DNA of 64,000 bases from Gymnothorax reevesii (Eukaryota; Chordata; Actinopteri; Anguilliformes; Muraenidae). Where the stretch lies: NCBI GenBank assembly GCA_029721435.1, contig CM056586.1, forward strand, positions 69,527,679 to 69,591,678, written 5' to 3'. Shown in pieces: positions 1 to 13,700 of this stretch. How positions within the stretch are numbered: position 1 is the first letter of the stretch; the number at the start of each line of letters is the position of its first letter. The position numbers and the translations under genes were made by a program. Below the pieces are notes generated by a model. The model ran no database searches. It was not told the origin of the DNA and saw nothing but the letters and a program-made list of their open reading frames with translations.

Positions 1-856
1 ATCATGAGGGAGAGAGCGGTAGAGAACACCAAACAGAATCAGTGTGTTTACAGAGAAGAACACAACAGCAGGTACGGTCTACTGCGGAAGTGAAAGATTA
101 CAGAGAGGTGAAACACTGAGTGGAGTGTAAAGTCCAGATATTACGTTCACTTGAGCATAAGTTTTACTTGAGACGCAAGAGTGGATGTAGTTGGGAGCAA
201 GAATTAAACTGAAAGTTACAGTTGACTGAAAATTAAAGTGCCACCAGCCCCAAACAAACAGAGGGCATAACTTCATCAGATCACGCATTGACCCCCCCAA
301 CCTGAGGGGGGGAATCTGAGGTCGACCTTCAGACCTTGTGCAGGAATTACATGATTTAATTAGAGCAGCAATTACACTGGTGCAGATTAGGTACAGTTAG
401 ACAGGCTTAATAAACCTTGCAATGTCATCTGAAATCTATAGCAAACTTTCCAGTGATCCAATCTTGCCTCGTCTCATTAAAGCAATGACGTGCAGTCGCA
501 GTGTAGCGAAGTGATTGCCATTTTTTCCCCAGTTGATCCAACACTGGGTCAATACAATCTAACTTCACAGTCATCAGTGATTAAAGAAGCCAACTGCTAA
601 ATAAAAGCAGGACAAAAATATGCTAAATTCAAATTCCAAAAGCCAGTCATGATGACGCTGACATCATGTAATATTTACCATGCCATTCGTAGCTTGTCTC
701 ATAGCAAATATTCGGCCTGAACTGCTCTTAGATGTACAAGCAATGAGACTTTTATTAGAAATGGGCAACATTCCATGAATTATTACACATTACAGTGAAA
801 TATTTCCACAGGACTAGAATCTTGCGAATGATTGCCGCTGCGTTAACGGTACCCAC
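1..856 (-). other. neurabin-like gene, part of intron 2
   Basis: This stretch follows the donor of the second coding exon on the minus strand, so it is intronic to the neurabin-like gene. It should run on to the first PDZ-encoding exon outside the window. The short open frames here have no splice context or family signature. I recognise no repeat or regulatory element in it. Confidence 0.7.
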
Positions 857-989
857 CCTTCTCGATCTCCACGGGAAACACGTCCATCTTCTCCACTCTC
901 TTCTCCAGCTCATACTCGGCAGATGCAGCGACAGGGTCCACCTCATCGTTGCGGCGATCATACTCCTCGTTTGAGTAAGTGCCGAACAC
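857..989 (-). CDS. ppp1r9a-like: neurabin family (PPP1R9A-like), second coding exon
   Basis: This 133-base exon encodes 44 codons plus one base, beginning [19 protein letters not shown] and continuing through [15 protein letters not shown] to FPVEIEK. It is the strongly conserved segment between the protein phosphatase 1 docking motif and the PDZ domain of neurabins. The acceptor reads CTCCCAAG before GTG (AG at 990-991) and the donor is G|GTGGGT (intron starts at 856). The exon joins 15304-17091 in phase 0 and ends in phase 1, leaving a G that would begin the aspartate codon expected next. DEVDPVAAS and RVEK match neurabin-1 rather than spinophilin, which has DDVDPMAAS and RVER. The open frame continues past both splice sites but that sequence is intronic. 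Neurabins target PP1 to dendritic spines and F-actin. Gene family is certain; the paralogue is less so. Confidence 0.95.
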
Positions 990-2770
990 CTTGGGAGAGG
1001 CGAAGACAATGACACAGTTCAAAATTAAAGAACGGACAGCATAACTCCAGACCTCCAACAGAACCTACATCAGTCAACCTCTCATTCTGCTCAGAGAGAT
1101 CCCAGTGTACGCTGGTTTATGTTGCTGAAAAACTTCTGATGAAAGGTAACAGAATATGTTCAAATTCTAAAGCAGATTGGAGTAATTAAAGTAATTACTA
1201 AGTCCATGAATGTTTTTGAAGCAGTTTCAGAGGCGGATGCAAACATTTTAAAAACTCGGTATGATGATCTCGGTCATGTGTCTTAAGACAGGGCACAAAA
1301 GGCTCGCAACTGCCACTCACATGTTATATGAATACCAGTAGACGGTCGCTAATGGCGCAGGACCTCATTTCAGACGCCCAGCCGCGTCACGCAACTGGCA
1401 CCGACTGACCATCAAACCGGGCTTGTTTGTGAGCCGTCTATCATTGGACATGCAAAGTGTTCAAATGACCATGCACGCCAAGCAGCGTTTCCCCAGTGTA
1501 CGACTGCTGGAATATCGATCCAGCTCTTAAATTTTCACCCTAGTAAAAAAGTTTGAGCTGGTTCGAATGTACCTTGCACCTAACCATGCCAACACTTGTC
1601 TTGAAACAAGCAGTGCTGGTTATGGCCAGGCAAGTAACCTGTTCAGAGGCATTTCGCGAAACAGGCGAGGCGTAAACAGAGCTTTCAGAGGTTAAGTGTG
1701 ACAAATATGGAAAACATATAAGAAATCAGGAAAAGCCCTAATAAATTCGCACAGCACTGTACCCTGAGACGAGCCAATCCATTCCGCACAAGCAGAATAG
1801 GCATGGAAGAGGCTGCCTCAAAATCACACCACTTGGAAGTCATAGTATAATTTAAATAAACAAAGCGTGACTGTTTAGAATAATGTTCAGTAGTTCTTTT
1901 AACAAGTGCAAGTTACGAATCACAAACTTGCAGCTATTGCATGATGCCACACGCCTGGTTTAGTACATCTCATTTACATTAAAATGGACAAGATGAGGAA
2001 AAATGTCCTAACAGTATACGGTGGTGTAATATTTTGGATTCGATTTGTGGAAGCTGATTGACAGAAATCAAAAGTGAGTTTTTGTACATGTCCTGAACAG
2101 CACAGAGCCCGATATAAGCTACAGGAGCCCACGGGCAAGAGCCCGGCCTCATCAAACACGTCTGCGTCCGGCTCTCCTGTTACCATGGAGTAACATACTA
2201 ACTCCAAACAGAGTTCATTATTGCGCTGAGAATGCAGAGCCCCCCTCACCATCTCCTGCGAAAACTGACCACAGAAACCAACCGGTTTAGTTGGCAGGAA
2301 AACACCGTTTACAGACATCAGTGATGTTCACTCTCTGTGCGGAGACTGTGAACAGCAGACAGACTGGGAAATGTTCATGTCTAACCGTTGAAAAGGCTTG
2401 TTACACAAATAAACAACATCAGTTTACTCTAACTCTCACACTGCATACAGAAATTTCTGTATTATTCCAATTCCTATCGACTCCTCTGCTCAAATACGAA
2501 TTTTTCTGTGCTTTTCTATTGCCTTGGGGTCCTAAATCTTATCCAGAACGGCGTGGGTCTAGGCTTTCATTCCAACTACAAATCAGATTCCACTAATCAA
2601 AGTCTTCAGCAAAGATTCAAATTCAAACTGATCATGCATCTCTAAATATCAGCTCTAGATATGTAAAATCTGCTATATTTAGCTGTAAATAAATGCATCC
2701 AACTTGTGCTGAAATGCATAAGCAAAACAAGGTAATCAGAGATAGCAGACCTGGCCCCAGCCACGGGCTG

Positions 2771-2785
2771 ACAGACAGACAGACT

Positions 2786-2876
<91 letters not shown>
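2771..2876. repeat. (ACAG)n microsatellite followed by (CA)n
   Basis: About 20 tandem tetranucleotides of the ACAG type run into a pure CA tract of about 13 units, then CATATACATG. The cysteine/valine/serine-rich open frames on the minus strand and the threonine/aspartate-rich one on the plus strand are translations of this repeat, not genes. The tract lies in neurabin intron 1 and is likely length-polymorphic. Confidence 0.95.
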
Positions 2877-2881
<5 letters not shown>

Positions 2882-3663
2882 TGATCATTGCTTAACCTGG
2901 CCCCCTAGGGGAGGGGCCACGTAATTAAGCTTTACCATTTATACAATTAAATGCTACAGTTAACTCAGAATTTAATAAAAACTTTGAGTATCTCTGAATT
3001 GGATACGAGTGGTCTGAACTTGGACAGAGCTGTTATGTTTGGTTTTGTACCAGCTGGGAGTAAAAGGGCTGAATAATGCCCGAAAGAAAAAAAAATCTCA
3101 TGGCGTAACTGAGTAATTAGATTTTGCAGTGTTTCTTCATTGCACACTCAGAGCTTTGGCGTGGGAACAGAAACTGTGGCGGTGTGCGGAACGCCGTCCA
3201 TCGTTCTGAACTGCAGCGAGGCCTCCTTACGGAGCGATGAGCTCCAGAGTCAGTTCTGCCACTGTGAAGGGTGGCACATCGCCAAAGTACGCCAACTGAG
3301 GGAGGTTAGTCAGCAGCATGGAGGGAAGTGGACTGGACCGTTTTGGACCTGACATGCATGGAGAGAGTGAGTGTGCAGAACCATTAACTGTAACATGAGC
3401 AGGCCCAAGAAGCGAGAGATGGAAATGCACCGCCTCCGCGGGTCTGGGGCCAGAGCTGGGCCAAATTCCAGTGCAGCGAAGAAATGGAACTGCTACTACA
3501 GGGGCGAATAGGCTGGGACTGGTTCATACTGCCTAAAATATATATCACTAATCTATTCTGGATAATGACTGATTACCTTAATGAGAAATTACTATACTGG
3601 ATAACTGGCTTATTTATCATTTAGGAAATTTTTATCCTCAATACTCTAAAAACTACTTCAAAA

Positions 3664-3867
3664 CCCTTAGAGCGCTAAATGCAAATATTGTTGCTCAATG
3701 ATGTAAGATATCAAAATCAAAGCTGTTGAAAACTTATCATTTGGTGACTTGTTTATAAGAGCTCCCGCAGGGGAGCCGTTTTGAATCAGTTGTCACATGA
3801 TAGGTTTTCAACAGCACAAGACAATCTACTTTAAAATTTTTTGAAAATTAATTTTTGCCCTCAAAGT
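3664..3867 (+). mobile_element. hairpin MITE family H, copy A
   Basis: The copy starts CCCTTAGAGCGCTAAATGC and ends in a diverged inverse of the same type (TTTTTGCCCTCAAAG). In its centre (about 3722-3815) is a near-perfect palindrome running from GCTGTTGAAAAC through AAGAGCTCCC and GGGGAGC back to GTTTTCAACAGC. Three further copies lie at 7662-7860, 50496-50670 and 57021-57227. The outer arms differ: one carries TTGTTGCTCAATGATGTAAG, the other an AT-rich stretch. It has no coding capacity, so it is a non-autonomous DNA element. Confidence 0.8.
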
Positions 3868-5088
3868 ATTACATTACATTTTGTAGCTAGTTTTAAATAA
3901 TTCATAATTATATATACAATTTTATAGAGTGAAACAACTTCAATGACAAGCAATTCCAAAATTTGGATCAGGATGCACAATATCAGAAGCACTGCTGATA
4001 CTGTATTTTGAGCGAATACACAGGGCGCATCCAAGACATTTCTCCAATGGTATTATTTTCTTTCATTACTTTGGGAATGACGGACGGACATACAGACAAC
4101 TCAAAAACATAATGACTCCGACCGTGGTAGTCGCTGACGCTGCTGCATAACAAAAATCACGTTTATACTACGGTTCCTGCTCGTGTTCAGCCAAAGAAAA
4201 CTTCTAAATGTTCGTCCGGACCTTCCCTCACTCTGCCACCCTACGTTGCCTCAATACAACTAAAACTACTGCTGCTGTGTGCTGGAGTGCAGTTATGAGT
4301 GTTAAAAATTCCAGCGTTCTGCATAATTGTGAACTCGGTCACCCAGCACTGCATCACGCAACATCCGTGTCGTCTCATGTAATTGAGACTGCATCAGCTA
4401 GCAATGCAAAGGTTTGGCCTTTCCCTGGTTAAGATCATATATTATCGCCCATAATAGGCAAATACAGAAGCTGACAGGAGCCTTGTTCTTTAATCTCCAG
4501 CTCACAGGTTGAGGAACAGACACTGCGCTGTGCTGCACAGATGGACGGATAAGCAAATATGAGCTCATGTGCGCTTCCCGCGCAGCCGTTTAAGGATCTC
4601 AGCGGCGTGTGGACTCCCAACGAGTCTCGCAGGTTCTGCAGCCAAACGGCTCTTTGATTCACCGCTGACATCCGGTTTTCCACCGCTCGTGTGTCAAACC
4701 AACTGCGTCTGTATTTAAGGACCATTACAGCAATACCTTTAAGCACTTTGTTAGAGAACGTACATCTTGCACAGATATCTTTCTCAAACATGCAGCAACA
4801 CCAGGCAGCGCACTATGAATGAAGAGTCATTCCAGTCATTGTGCAGGTCAAGGCGAGGTGACATTTTTTTTTTAAAGGGCTCAGGTTATGTACGCTGTTT
4901 TTACTATTCATGTGAATAACTCAAAAAAAATTTAAAAGCATAATCATCTACTGAGCTTCGTAAATGCTGGTTCCTAAGGAACTTTTAAAGTGAACTGCTA
5001 ACTAAATAACAATATTGGTTAAAAAATAGCGGTTAGATTATTTTCAAAAATAATTCAGTCCTAGCCCCAGGTGTCTGCCAACATTATT

Positions 5089-5117
5089 TCACACACACAC
5101 ACACACATACACACACG
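5089..5117. repeat. (CA)n microsatellite
   Basis: A short CA dinucleotide tract with one interruption lies in neurabin intron 1. A second CA-rich, CATG-interrupted tract lies at about 6001-6057 in the same intron and is responsible for a histidine/threonine-rich open frame there. Confidence 0.85.
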
Positions 5118-7661
5118 ACACACAGTGTATGTATATATATGATATATATGATATGATCATGGCTCAGAGACAACAGATACAACATGAAATCACCAAAATA
5201 CCAGCGTCATTCAGCCGTAGTATTAATGAAATTAAAACATTCAAAAGGAAAAGTGAAAACAAAGGACTAGACTACCCGTGGAGTGCAGTACAGTGGAGCA
5301 GAGATCACCCATCAAGCCCTCAGCTATCATCACAATGATCAGACAGCAGTATATCGTAGCATCAGCTTCAGCAGTAATACAGATCAACCCAATAAGGCCT
5401 ACGGACCCATATGGGTCTGTAAAATGCAGCTGCACTATTCAAATCTGAGGAACTTCAGGCCCATTTTAAATTCTAGTGGGGATCCAAAGGCTTTCAACAA
5501 TCCCAAATTCATTCTGCTGAATTACAGGGAAATGTGTGTAAAATGATGTACAAGATCTAGATGAATCTCCTGCTGTGGCCATAAAAACATGGTGTCCTGG
5601 GCTTGAATATTTCTTTCAATATTAGTGTGATGTAGCCTCAGTAAAGCGCTGCAACCAGCGAAATACAGAATAAGCCTGCGACATTGTCCCACAATATGAG
5701 AACTACAGACAGACCAAGTAAGACTGCAACCAGCCGGGACAGCAATGCTGGTGTTGTTTCCAGTGTCTCAGTTCTAAGTATCCTCTGTTGAGTGAGTGAG
5801 TCAGACCACAGCCTCCCTTTTCATCCCAAGTACTCACTTGTACAGTTTTGTGACGTAATCTTGAAAGGGTGCGATGTCATTCTGTCACAAGGCAGAACCA
5901 TAGACACAGACAAAACTATAAACACCCATAAATATACTGAAAAAATCTTTCAGAGCAGTCATAGCAATTTCAGAAGTCTTGTGGAAGTTTGCTCTAATCA
6001 CATACACACACACACGCACGCATGCACGCATGCAGGCACACACTTACACACACACACAGACCAACTGAAAATAACTGCATCGCTTTTGCAACTGGTAAAA
6101 ATGTTTTTTTATTTATCTATTTTTTTAAATTCAAATCTTCATAAGGGAAAAATTTGAGTTAAAGGGGTAAATGAACGTCGGATCCAAATCAGCGACCGAA
6201 CTCCCCTCAGCTGCAGTGTGTCGGACGTGACGTACAGAGCTGTACTTTTCAAATTAATGTCTATACTCTTGATAAATTGCTTTCTCTTAAAATTGAGATG
6301 TTCTCAGCCTTCGAATTTAGGAGTAATCAACCTGAAATGGTTTCGGACGACCGAGCCGACTTATGACATTATCTGGTCAGAAAGCCAAAACTCCCAACAG
6401 CGGTATTAGGGCCTGTGTCCCCACACAACAGCTTTTGCCCAGGCAGTGTCCATTTTCTACGCAAATTCTATGAAGTTCAGCATTGACGGCACTCAAAGTT
6501 CTGATGAAACAACAACACGCTCGGCTGAAATTAGTCTCACTTTTGGAGCATCGCCAAGTTTGCCAATGTCACTTCTTTCTCACCATCCAATCCACGTCAA
6601 GGAGACAAAATCAACTTCAAAGTTGGATCTGGCTCAGTCGTGTTTCCAATCAGTTAGCTATAGTTTAGGAGTGTTCAGTATTCTTTCTTAGGAGCTCTTG
6701 GTTTGCTAACGGGTTCGTTTATATTAATGTTTACTACAACTATAGAGCCCAACAGCTGTAGCCTGGTATTCTGTGGATGTTTTCCAAAGCATTGCTGCAA
6801 ACTATATTAGCAACTTTAGCTACAAAGTTCAGACCTTTGACTGTATGGTTTCAGCTCTGCTCTTTGAAAAACAAACATTCATTTTCTCAGTTTCTAAGAC
6901 TATTTGTGCTTCTTGTCATAGTTATAGTGAACCTTAAGTTACCGAAAGTTAGGCTACGGAGACTTGACATTCGCGACGATGGACTGCAGAAGTGATTAGA
7001 AGACGATTTTTTGTTAGTTTGCAAGGATAAGTGCTTGAAAGATTCGCCCTTAAAATGAGGTCATGGGCACTTCCAGGTCAAAAACACTGCCTGTGGACAG
7101 AGGTCCTTAGTTCAAATATGCAAAAAGTTTGTTCACTTCCCTATGTAATGTGTGCAACCATTTTTTTCAAAATTAAGGTCTGTGCAGAAGTTTCATGCAT
7201 CTCATTCACGCGAGCGCGTGGTTCTTTGTAAAGTTTTTTTTTTTTTCAGTAAATACTAAAAAATGTTCAGAGAACCCTTCTTTCAGTGTACACCATGTAA
7301 TAAAGTTTGTGCAACATCCGAGATGGTGGTTGTCAAAACCTTGTTTCTCCAATAGACTTGACATGAACCCCCAAAAGTACAATGCTCAAAGGAAGGGCGT
7401 GAAATATGGAAAAATGAAGTTAATGATAATTTCAAGCAGTCCGTTATTTCAAGCAATTCTATTCATAGGTAACAACTCAGCGCATGAATTCAGGCTAGAA
7501 TACTGTGTGAAATACACCATAGCTTCATAAAAGATAATTACATGTTCATTTAGTACAACCAATTTAACAAATGACTGATACAGCCACTCTCCCAACCCCT
7601 ATAGAACACAAGTAGTTTGAGCAGTTTTATATCCATTTTTCTTGCGTAAAATTTTTTTAAA

Positions 7662-7860
7662 CCTTAGAGCACTGAAATAAAATATGAATTTAAATTCAAT
7701 TATCTTGTGCTGTTGAAAACCTATCACGTGGCAACTTGTTCAAAAGAGCTCCCCTGCGGGAGCTGTTTTAAACAAGTCGCCAGTGATAGGTTTTCAACTG
7801 CTTTGATTTTGACATCTTACATCATTGAGCAACAATAGCTGCATTTAGCACTCTAAGGGT
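7662..7860 (-). mobile_element. hairpin MITE family H, copy B
   Basis: This is the same family as 3664-3867 in opposite orientation. It starts CCTTAGAGCACTGAAAT and ends GCATTTAGCACTCTAAGGG, giving clear terminal inverted repeats. The core palindrome (about 7709-7802) contains GAGCTCCCCTGCGGGAGCT flanked by TTGAAAACCTATCAC and GTGATAGGTTTTCAA. The right flank is TTA/TAA, as expected for PIF/Harbinger-type insertion, but the left flank is A-rich and ambiguous. Confidence 0.8.
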
Positions 7861-9049
7861 TAATTTTGGGGCTATCATGTATGCAAAAGAGATGCTCCAT
7901 GACACACAGGAAAGCCTGAGAGAGAAGAAACACCACACAAACAGGAGGGGACAACCTTCATCTCTGAACACCTTCTGTTTCACACACACTGTGTAAGTTT
8001 ACACTCACAACAGATATTTGCAGTGCATCAGGGCACTGGAGACTGCAGTTTTCCATTACAATGCACCGTAACACATTTATCACAGCGCTTTTAAAAACAT
8101 ATCCATGGATGCCTTCGTTTAAAAGGAAGGACTACACTCTGTGACACAGAAGCAGCGTACGGCAGGCATTGCAGTCCATCCCCATTCTCCCCTAAACCAC
8201 AATGATTAACTACCTCCTTTCATAACTGACGCTGTGAGATGACCATGACGGATTGCAGGGAGCACGATGAATGGCCAGCACTGTTACTGCAGGACAGGCG
8301 GCGAGTGAAAGACTGGAAATACACCGAGCGCAGGCTGGTCTGCATAATCGAAGGTAACGCGTTGCTGAATACCCCTCCGCCAAGGGGCCAATGCGATACA
8401 TTCAGCAGGCCAAGGGCAAAGGTCAAATCCAGCAAAAAACCTGACGTAGCACATCTATGGGTCATAGAGAGTTACCATACCAAATTTGGTGAAGCTGCAC
8501 TCATTAGTTGCTGAGTACTGATCCAGGCAAAGTCATGGACAGACAACAGACGAGAGATAGACAGACAGACACACAGGTGACGACAATACCCCTCTAGCTG
8601 AAATTGCGGGCCGAGGTGTAAAAACTCAAACGCCAGCAGCCCAGCTCCCATACACATGTTCACGCCATATAAACAGCCCCGGCACTCATCGACATTTAAG
8701 TTAAAGGGCATCAAAAGTCGATTACCATTGTTTTTGTTTATCGGCCAATCGGCGAGCCGCACCAGCGCAAACGAACCGAAATAGAAGGATTATCTATGGA
8801 TGCACACAAAGCATTGGTTTATATGAATGAATCTGGTCATGTGACAATGCAAGATGACAACAAAAGCAAGTGATTTGTTTGTAAACAGTGGATGTTCAAC
8901 GTCCCGTCTGAGAATCGACTTTGGATGCCCTTTACAAAATGAACATCAGGAACGGAACACTTTTTACTTGGACAGCAGTAATTGAGTTCCCGTCTCCTTC
9001 CAAGAGCCACAAATGCCAACATATCGGAGATCACCTAAATGCTTGGGGA

Positions 9050-9860
9050 AGTCCCAACAGTAGAGTTCATTCAAGGCTCTGTTTAATCATGAAGGTACGT
9101 GCATCTCCACATGCACTGCACAGCGCTAAAAGAACTTGGAGGATTGGGACTAAACAGCCATGTGGCCACAAGAAAGCCACTTGTTAGTGAGGCTAATCGG
9201 GGAAAAAACTACTTCAACTTGCAAAGGAGCACAAACATTGGACTGTCATGTGGTTTAATGAGTGCAGATTTACCCAATTCTGCAGTGATGGGCACATCGG
9301 GGTAAGAAAGGAAGCCCATGAAGCGATACACCCATCATGCACAGTGCCCACTGTACAGGCATCTGGAGGCAGTGTGATGATCTGGGGTTGCTTCAGCTGG
9401 TCAGGTCTGGGCTCAGCACTTTACTTGCAGCAATAAAATGAATTCAGCAGACTGCCTGAGTATACTGAATGACCAGTAACCCATCGATGGGACTTTTTAA
9501 TACCTGATAACACAGGCATATACCGGGATGACAATGCAGAGATTCACTGGGCTCAAATTGTGAAAGACTTGTTCCAACATGCATGAGGCATCATTTTCAC
9601 ATGTAAACTGGCCATCTCTGAGTCTGGACCTAAGGCAACTGAACGCCTTTAGGATGTGCTGGAGACGGCTTAACGCAGCGGTTTGACTCACCCATCGTCA
9701 CTACAGTATCTTAACAAAAAAAAAGGATGCAAATGTGGTAGGAAATAAATGTTGTAACATTGCATTAGATTGTCATAACAATACCATAATGAATGTGCGC
9801 CATGATGAATGCTAGAGGTGGCCCAAAACATTATAGTGAGCAACTTTTTTTTGGATGGGC
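9050..9860 (+). pseudogene. Tc1-like transposase, degenerate relic
   Basis: The plus strand encodes recognisable pieces of a Tc1/mariner DDE transposase. At 9248-9436 a reading frame carries FNECRFTQF (normally SDESKFTIF), then HPSCTVPTVQASGGSVMIWGC, the GGS-V-WGCF block of the family. Downstream, at about 9560-9680, another frame carries a diverged SLDL block matching the usual SPDLNPIE. Stops and frameshifts separate the pieces, and the first catalytic aspartate is replaced by asparagine in FNEC. A right end with TTTTGGATGGGCAGTGTATA near 9850 may mark the terminus. It is inactive and lies in neurabin intron 1. Confidence 0.75.
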
Positions 9861-10479
9861 AGTGTATATAAAGGAAGATCATGGGCATTCAAATATATTC
9901 TAGCAGCCCATCTGAGTTGTGTAACTTACAGGTTTTAAGTGCCAATAATGCAGACAATGGTCAACAAAATATAAGCCAAAAGCCATACAACATAATTATT
10001 TGCATTAATCAAAAAAATTGGTACATTGTGATGCATGTTATCACGTTAAAAAAAATATACTATCATGATTAAGATTTTGGCCATACCATCCAGCCAAAAC
10101 TACAAGTAATTACATTGAGTACATATTGATGATGATGCAATGATAAACGGTACAATCATGATCAAAAATTTGAGGTAAATATGTGAATAATGTAACACGT
10201 GATTCCATTTCCAACATCATGCATCACTGCCGTTCAGCTTGGGCGTCTGTTGGCATCCAAGGGTTGAGTCACAAAATATGTTGTGCCTCAGTTTAGACCT
10301 GATTCTCACAAGTCATATAAAATGTTGCTTCGTGTTGCAGGAAAATTCATAATCTTGACTTGCGCAGCTAAAATTAAATAACACTCCCACTGCCGCCACC
10401 TAATTTACATGGAACCCACCACAATAGAACTACACCATCGCAAAACAAATCGCATTGCACAGCGAGCATATGTTGCAAA

Positions 10480-10750
10480 ATAGAATGGCAACATTACGAA
10501 GTAATAGATATTTTACTGTCCCAACTTCTTTTGTTCTTTTGTTGCAAGAATAAAATAGAGGCAAATGTTTATTTTGAAAAAAAATTCAATAAAATTCTTG
10601 CGGTAAGTGATGTAGTATTTTATTACTATAATACAGGCCAAAGACAATCTTAGGTTAATGAATACTTGTCAGAGATAAAATTAAAATTGAAAGCAGTGTG
10701 AATAAAACATATTGTCCCAACTTTCTCTGATTTGGGGTTGCACATACAAA
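10480..10750 (+). mobile_element. mariner/Tc1-type element, right-end fragment
   Basis: The segment runs from AATGGCAACATTAC, through AAGAATAAAATAG, to a terminus GTCCCAACTTTCTCTGATTTG followed by GGGGTTG. The same order of blocks is seen at 30670-30875 and 49950-50060. The mirror-image left end, ACAACCCCAATTCCGAAAT, is at 63033. The shared terminal sequence therefore defines one family within this window. Only the 3' untranslated and terminal portion is left here. Confidence 0.7.
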
Positions 10751-13700
10751 GTTGCAAAGGCAGTCATGAGCACAAATCAGAGAAAAGTGTCCGATAGCAC
10801 AGCAAGTATTGTAAAAAAAAAAAAATAAAAAGGGAAACCAATGCATGCATGTCCTTTATTTAGCAGAAACAAAAAAAGCTTCCCAATAATTGAGAATAGG
10901 AATGCCTTCAAGCGCACATCCGTAGCTAAATGCTGCAGCCGCACCTTTTGAAAACAGAACTGCTCGTTGATGTCCTGTTTGCTGAGAATGAAGGGCAGTC
11001 AAACTCAGGCTGATTATGTAGCCGTTACCCTGCCTGAAGAGTACGGTCGCGATTTTGTGTCGTTTCACTGCTGCTCCGACTCGCAACTCACTGATGCATA
11101 ACAAAATGGCACCATCTCTCTTCCATTCTTTATGAAGTATTTCAAGGAATGCCCACATGATTTTCACACCTTGCACAAATATTATGCAAGCATCATCAAC
11201 TGTGTAAACGTTTCTTATCTTTTACGATTATTGTTTTGGTGATTTTCGAAGTCTTACTGCCTGTATGCAAGTGTGTTTGAGTGAGTATGCGTAAAGTGGG
11301 GAAAAAAAAAAGAAAACTGCCTGACATTCCCCCGGCTAATAAAACCTGAGAGCGGAGAGGGAACGTCAAAAAGTAAGTGGCATGCTAGGGCACGGCTGTT
11401 TACCCGGATTCCAACCGGCATCATCCTTTCGCAATTTCAGCCGGAGGAATGCACTACTGCAGGGGCACTGTTCAGAGTTCAAGGTAGGTAGAGCTGGAGA
11501 AGGGCGTGAAAGATTTTGGCAGGGTCCCAGTTTATTTAACGATATGGACTGAACAAGCACCTGAATTATCCACTGTTTCTGAGGTATGCAAATGCAAGCA
11601 GAGTTGAGTAAGACAAATTAAAGGGCTAGTTATTCACCGGTTCTGTTCTCGGCACTCAGACGAGGTTAGTCTACCGAGTTCATACAGCCAATCAGGCCAA
11701 AGACTGGATAGCTGGGCTTAAATTCACAGTACATGGTACAGATCAATCCTACGAGTGTTATCTGGAAACAGTGAAACGCAACACTGTCCATTGATCCCAC
11801 GACGTAATGTTACATCGCAACTTTGGTGGGAAAAAAAATAAATAAATAAATAAAAATTTGCTACAGATAAAATAACAATAACTCAACTTTTTCCACTTTT
11901 ATTGGAAGAAAATGACAAGATTATGTGGTATAGAAATGTATAACAAGGTCTTAAATCACCAAATTTATCACACATATTATGTGTATTGTCATTACAGCAA
12001 AAAGGACATCCCAGTAGAGACATCTTGGACTACGCAGGTGCTGCAATGATAATGGTCTTAATAAATATGATAACTTTCAAAATTTAATTCTCCCAACAGA
12101 AAGATATAACCGCCAATAGTTTCAGTCGAAAAAATCTCTTAAGTTCAGCTCCTTATGTCTTGTCCAAATTAAATATGTCAGTCCAGTTAAATATTTTGAA
12201 TTGTCTGGTTCTGAGGCCAATGAGACCAAAGCTGCTTTGGATGCCTTGTACCGTGTTTACTCAAACTGCCAAAGCTGGTCCAAATCTGAATGATAATCTT
12301 AAAGTTATTCAAACTTCAACATAATAGCTGCAGTCAACATAGCTGACTTAGTCCATATTAATTCATTATAATTTATTAAACAAATTAACATTTTAACTAA
12401 AAATGCTTAAAGAATACAGGGATCTCACAAGGGTTTTTCCACTGCGTAGGGGCAACTTGGCATGGTGCTAGCCGTGTGGCTGTTGTCGAAGGTGTGAGCT
12501 TAGTAGGGGTGTCTGGGGTCATACTCCCTGGAAAATTTTGAAATTTAGATCCCCCTGAAACACTATTTCATGCACTTTGAGAGGTTTAAATTAATTTGTT
12601 CTCCTTTCCTCTCTGATAATCCCTGCAACAAGCTGGTATTAGTATACTAGTACTATCAAAACACCCCTACGCTGGTTGAAAGACAGCGTAGGGGCCCAAA
12701 TCACAGCATAGGGGGCCCCCACGCTCAAATGACCGAGTGAGAACCCTGGAATACTTCTTTCATCAATGTACACAATCGAATACATTTAGCAACATTCGAG
12801 ATGGTAGGCGTCAGCCAAAGTGATTTGACGTTGAATTAGCCTTAAGTGCAGCGAGTCGATTCCATTCCCAACCCACAGCACGAAATCTCAGTGATACAGC
12901 CCCCATAGTGAGAACCCCAAGTGGAACGAAAAAGGTTTTTAGATTTTAATATGAAACCCTTTTCTCTCCAGAGATGGTGGAGGACTCTTGGCATGGATTT
13001 TCCCGTTAATTCAGCTTAGGCGCAGAGCTTAATGTAACAGTGGTTGGGGAAACTCTCCTGGGAGATGAGTCGCTGCAGGCCATCAGATAAAACAGGAAGT
13101 GAGCGGGCCGATGGACGCCATTTCTGCCTCTGGATAAATACGACAATGCTCCAGCGGCAGTGGGCCGCATCGAAACAAAGTTTTTCGGCTATTCCGTCAA
13201 AATATTGATAGGGACACACTGCAAAAGGTGGGTCAGATTGCTTTCAGGAGCAGTTGCGCAGACAGTCATCACCACTCGCTCAGAGATCCCAAATCCCAAA
13301 GCTATTGAGGTCAGCCACTTCATAACACCCCCCCATCATTATCAAATGAATTAACAGAAATTATATCCTCCATCTTGGCTCCACAGCGCAACAATTTAAG
13401 CTCACATCCTTATTTCTAGCCTAAACCCTTGAACTGATGGGAGAACACTCGTGTGAACATAATTTAGGAGCATCACTGGGTTGCATCAATTTTATTCGAC
13501 ATTTTACAGCCAGCAAACGCTTAGCTCCTAAAAGAGAAGACAAATCCGAACAGCATTATAGGCGAAGCACAGATTTCCCTCACTGTAATCATGCACTACA
13601 CCACAAGTTCCCATGAGATGAGTCACTCAAAAAATATCCGACTGAATGGATTTGTAGTGAAATGTTAACTTAGTTTAATATTAACTCCACAATGCAGTCG

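Noticed and set aside
2632..2884. Open frames rich in Cys/Val/Ser and Thr/Asp/Arg on both strands
   Set aside because: They are translations of the (ACAG)n/(CA)n microsatellite and have no splice or start context.
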